Below are positions 4,756 to 5,699 of a DNA stretch of 5,699 nucleotides, in pieces. Made by a program: the position numbers and the translations under genes. Source of the stretch: CAZAJT01 sp964485585 (GTDB taxonomy: Bacteria > Patescibacteriota > Microgenomatia > UBA1406 > GWC2-37-13); NCBI GenBank assembly GCA_964485585.1, contig CAZAJT010000057.1, positions 1 through 5,699 of the forward strand, in the 5' to 3' direction. Position 1 is the stretch's first letter. Each line of letters starts with the position of its first letter. Under the pieces are notes generated by a model. That model was not told the origin of the DNA and ran no database searches. It saw only the letters and a list, made by a program, of their open reading frames with translations.

Positions 4756-4810
4756 CGCCTCGCCGAAGTCGTAATCATCAGGTTCGGACGAAGGCGGGTT
4801 CTTTGACATT
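4756..4810 (+). promoter_or_regulatory. Hairpin followed by boxA-like motif in leader
   Basis: CGCCT-CG-CCGAA (4756-4767) pairs with TTCGG (4783-4787), CG (4789-4790) and AGGCG (4792-4796), allowing small bulges. GGTTCTTTGACATT (4797-4810) follows at once. CTTTGACA resembles the boxA antitermination element (E. coli TGCTCTTTAACA). A hairpin followed by boxA recalls the boxB-boxA order of nut sites and rRNA leaders. TTGACA here (4803-4808) has no -10 at 17 bp, so a promoter reading is less likely. This is inference from motif similarity only. Confidence 0.3.
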
Positions 4811-4822
4811 ACGCGGCAAATG

Positions 4823-4876
4823 AAGGTTGCGGGCAGTGAGCGGATAACTCTTTATCATCTTCCTGCCCGTAACCTT
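4823..4876 (+). promoter_or_regulatory. 14-bp stem-loop in the 5' leader of the membrane protein gene
   Basis: AAGGTTGCGGGCAG (4823-4836) pairs with CTGCCCGTAACCTT (4863-4876) over all 14 positions with one G-U. The 26-nt apex contains a smaller hairpin GATAA (4843-4847)/TTATC (4852-4856). No T-run follows on either strand, so it is not a standard terminator. It ends about 30 nt before the GTG at 4908, the usual place of a regulatory leader structure. It matches no riboswitch that I know. Confidence 0.55.
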
Positions 4877-4907
4877 AACTAAAATTAAATCAGCGAATGG
4901 AGAAAAG

Positions 4908-5186
4908 GTGAAGTTCGTCGCTTTGGTCGTCGCAGTCACATCTCTTGGATTGGGATGTGTGTTTCTTTTCCTTGGACTGGTAAATGTTATATTTTATCTC
5001 TTAAACACAGAGACAGGCAACGTCTTGTTTTTAAGAGATTCGCTCTTTGGAGCGGCACTCGTGTGTATTGGTTGTTTTGCGCTCCTTTTTTCTCAGGGGG
5101 AGAAGAAATTCTGGATTGTGTTGAAAATTCTCGAAGGTCAGGCATTGACCGACGAGGAAATCACGATCCTCCAAAAGAAGGATTAG
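4908..5186 (+). CDS. Small two-helix membrane protein, unknown function
   Basis: The protein has 92 residues and starts at GTG. GGAG (4899-4902), 5 nt upstream, fixes the start. Residues about 4-32 and 45-62 are hydrophobic membrane helices joined by a short loop (NTETGN). The remaining 30 residues are charged (EKKFWIVLKILEGQALTDEEITILQKKD) and probably form a cytoplasmic amphipathic helix. With a short, uncharged N-terminus both ends are likely inside. I recognise no family. It follows a structured leader and precedes an XRE regulator by 65 bp in the same orientation, so the two may share a transcript. Its stop codon lies in a perfect palindrome. Confidence 0.65.
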   Translation: MKFVALVVAVTSLGLGCVFLFLGLVNVIFYLLNTETGNVLFLRDSLFGAALVCIGCFALLFSQGEKKFWIVLKILEGQALTDEEITILQKKD

Positions 5187-5196
5187 CAATCCTTCT
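5176..5196. promoter_or_regulatory. Perfect 9-3-9 palindrome before the regulator gene
   Basis: AGAAGGATT (5176-5184), spacer AGC, AATCCTTCT (5188-5196) form an exact inverted repeat containing the TAG stop of the membrane protein. No T-run follows. It could be an RNA hairpin between two cistrons, or a DNA operator for the HTH protein encoded 55 bp downstream. Confidence 0.5.
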
Positions 5197-5251
5197 CGCA
5201 TCCCACCGTCGTGTTGTTCACCCATTCAGTTCAACCCCAAGGAGAAATGCC

Positions 5252-5641
5252 ATGGCAAATCAGCCTGGCAAAGACACAACTGAATATGGTCAGGAATTGT
5301 TTGCTCGCATGGCAAATCGAGCAAAGGGAATTCGCGCAGAGAGAGCGCGAACTCTCGGTCGAGTGGTTCGAGCTCTTCGTGAGCGAGAGAAGCTCACGAG
5401 ACAAGAGCTCGCGGAGCGGGCAGGCGTAAGTGCCGAAGCCCTCATGTTCCTCGAGCAAGGCTTATCCGATTTTGACGAGCTGCGGCGACAGTTCGTCGAA
5501 GCGGTGTCGACAGCGCTCGATCAGAGCGCGGTTATCCTCTGCGAAATCGGTGGGTTTGGCCTCGAGGAGCTGTCCATCGAAGAGAAAGACTATCCGTCGC
5601 GCTTCGACATGCCAGCCAAGTCGCCGACCGAACCCGCGTAA
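5252..5641 (+). CDS. XRE-family HTH transcriptional regulator
   Basis: The protein has 129 residues from the ATG at 5252. AAGGAG (5239-5244) lies 7 nt upstream, an ideal ribosome-binding site; the same frame is open back to 4955, but that part overlaps the membrane protein gene and has no such site. Residues about 35-90 fit a Cro/C1-type helix-turn-helix: LGRVVRALREREKLTRQELAERAGVSAEALMFLEQG, with recognition helix around AGVSAEALMFLEQG. Residues 1-34 are charged helix. Residues 91-129 form a short acidic tail with no recognisable sensor domain. It is probably a DNA-binding repressor or activator, perhaps acting on its own region through the palindrome at 5176-5196. G+C is visibly higher than in the left half of the window. 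Targets are unknown. Confidence 0.8.
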   Translation: MANQPGKDTTEYGQELFARMANRAKGIRAERARTLGRVVRALREREKLTRQELAERAGVSAEALMFLEQGLSDFDELRRQFVEAVSTALDQSAVILCEIGGFGLEELSIEEKDYPSRFDMPAKSPTEPA

Positions 5642-5699
5642 GCGCAGCCAAGGACCGGAAAGTAACGGAGAGAAGAGGCCGATTGATCAATGCAGATCA
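5642..5699 (+). other. Tail after the regulator gene, possible next gene start
   Basis: GGAGAGAAGAGG (5668-5679 region) is followed by TTG at 5683 and ATG at 5690, both open to the window end. The ATG would sit about 11 nt from the purine-rich stretch, rather far; the TTG about 4 nt, rather close. A downstream gene may begin here but too little is visible to call it. I see no terminator after 5641. Confidence 0.2.

Noticed and set aside
4771..4800. Resemblance to the SRP RNA apical domain (CAGGTTCGGACGAAGG)
   Set aside because: The symmetric loop and the GGAA/GAAGCAGC signature of SRP RNA are not present.
4588..4806. Plus-strand 72-residue open frame
   Set aside because: It starts inside the anticodon loop of tRNA-Val and then crosses a strong promoter and the hairpins. 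It has no ribosome-binding site.
4803..4831. TTGACA as the -35 of a second promoter
   Set aside because: The sequence 17 bp downstream is GTTGCG, nothing like a -10 box.
4897..4911. Mini-ORF ATG GAG AAA AGG TGA overlapping the GTG start at 4908
   Set aside because: Four codons that mainly reflect the Shine-Dalgarno itself, with no ribosome-binding site of its own.
4955..5251. N-terminal extension of the HTH protein
   Set aside because: It overlaps the membrane protein gene in another frame, is not protein-like, and the clear AAGGAG lies before the ATG at 5252.
1..5699. CRISPR array or tandem repeat array
   Set aside because: No regularly spaced direct repeats were seen; the repeats present are inverted palindromes.

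Overview
The window looks like chromosomal DNA of a Patescibacteria/CPR-type bacterium, most likely of the Microgenomates kind. Three things suggest this: a short trigger factor with no peptidyl-prolyl isomerase domain, small single-domain glucosaminidase-like proteins behind one membrane anchor or signal peptide, and a small protein resembling a family I associate with Microgenomates. The tRNAs lack an encoded CCA. This assignment is inference; no rRNA or other phylogenetic marker is present.

Left block (1-2860). The window opens inside a palindromic dispersed repeat (1-53). A plus-strand membrane-anchored glucosaminidase-like gene (156-752) converges, with 2 bp between stop codons, on a compact minus-strand cluster. 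In transcription order the cluster is a secreted glucosaminidase-like paralogue (2797-2234), trigger factor (2229-1367, apparently frameshifted by one base near its N-terminus) and an uncharacterised helical protein (1354-755). The secreted enzyme has a perfect consensus promoter, followed by a 19-bp hairpin that buries the only ribosome-binding site and runs into U7 just before the ATG. Several other starts have a -10 box only 5-9 nt upstream and no Shine-Dalgarno, so leaderless mRNAs are likely.

Middle block (2900-4630). A full-length radical-SAM tRNA methylthiotransferase of the MtaB type (2942-4225) is transcribed divergently. Its stop codon abuts a 121-bp nested palindromic element. Then come tRNA-Asp(GTC) and tRNA-Val(GAC), separated by about 130 nt that fold into two stem-loops.

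Right block (4630-5699). After the 3' end of tRNA-Val the style changes: G+C rises and genes carry good Shine-Dalgarno sites. A strong extended -10 promoter drives about 60 nt of foldable RNA ending in U6. Two further stem-loops follow, with a boxA-like motif between them. Then come a small two-helix membrane protein (4908-5186) and an XRE-type HTH regulator (5252-5641), separated by a perfect 9-3-9 palindrome. This could be an accessory segment inserted beside tRNA-Val, or a chromosomal module with a structured leader; the sequence alone does not decide. The least ordinary content is this promoter-plus-structured-RNA region and the hairpin leader of the secreted enzyme.
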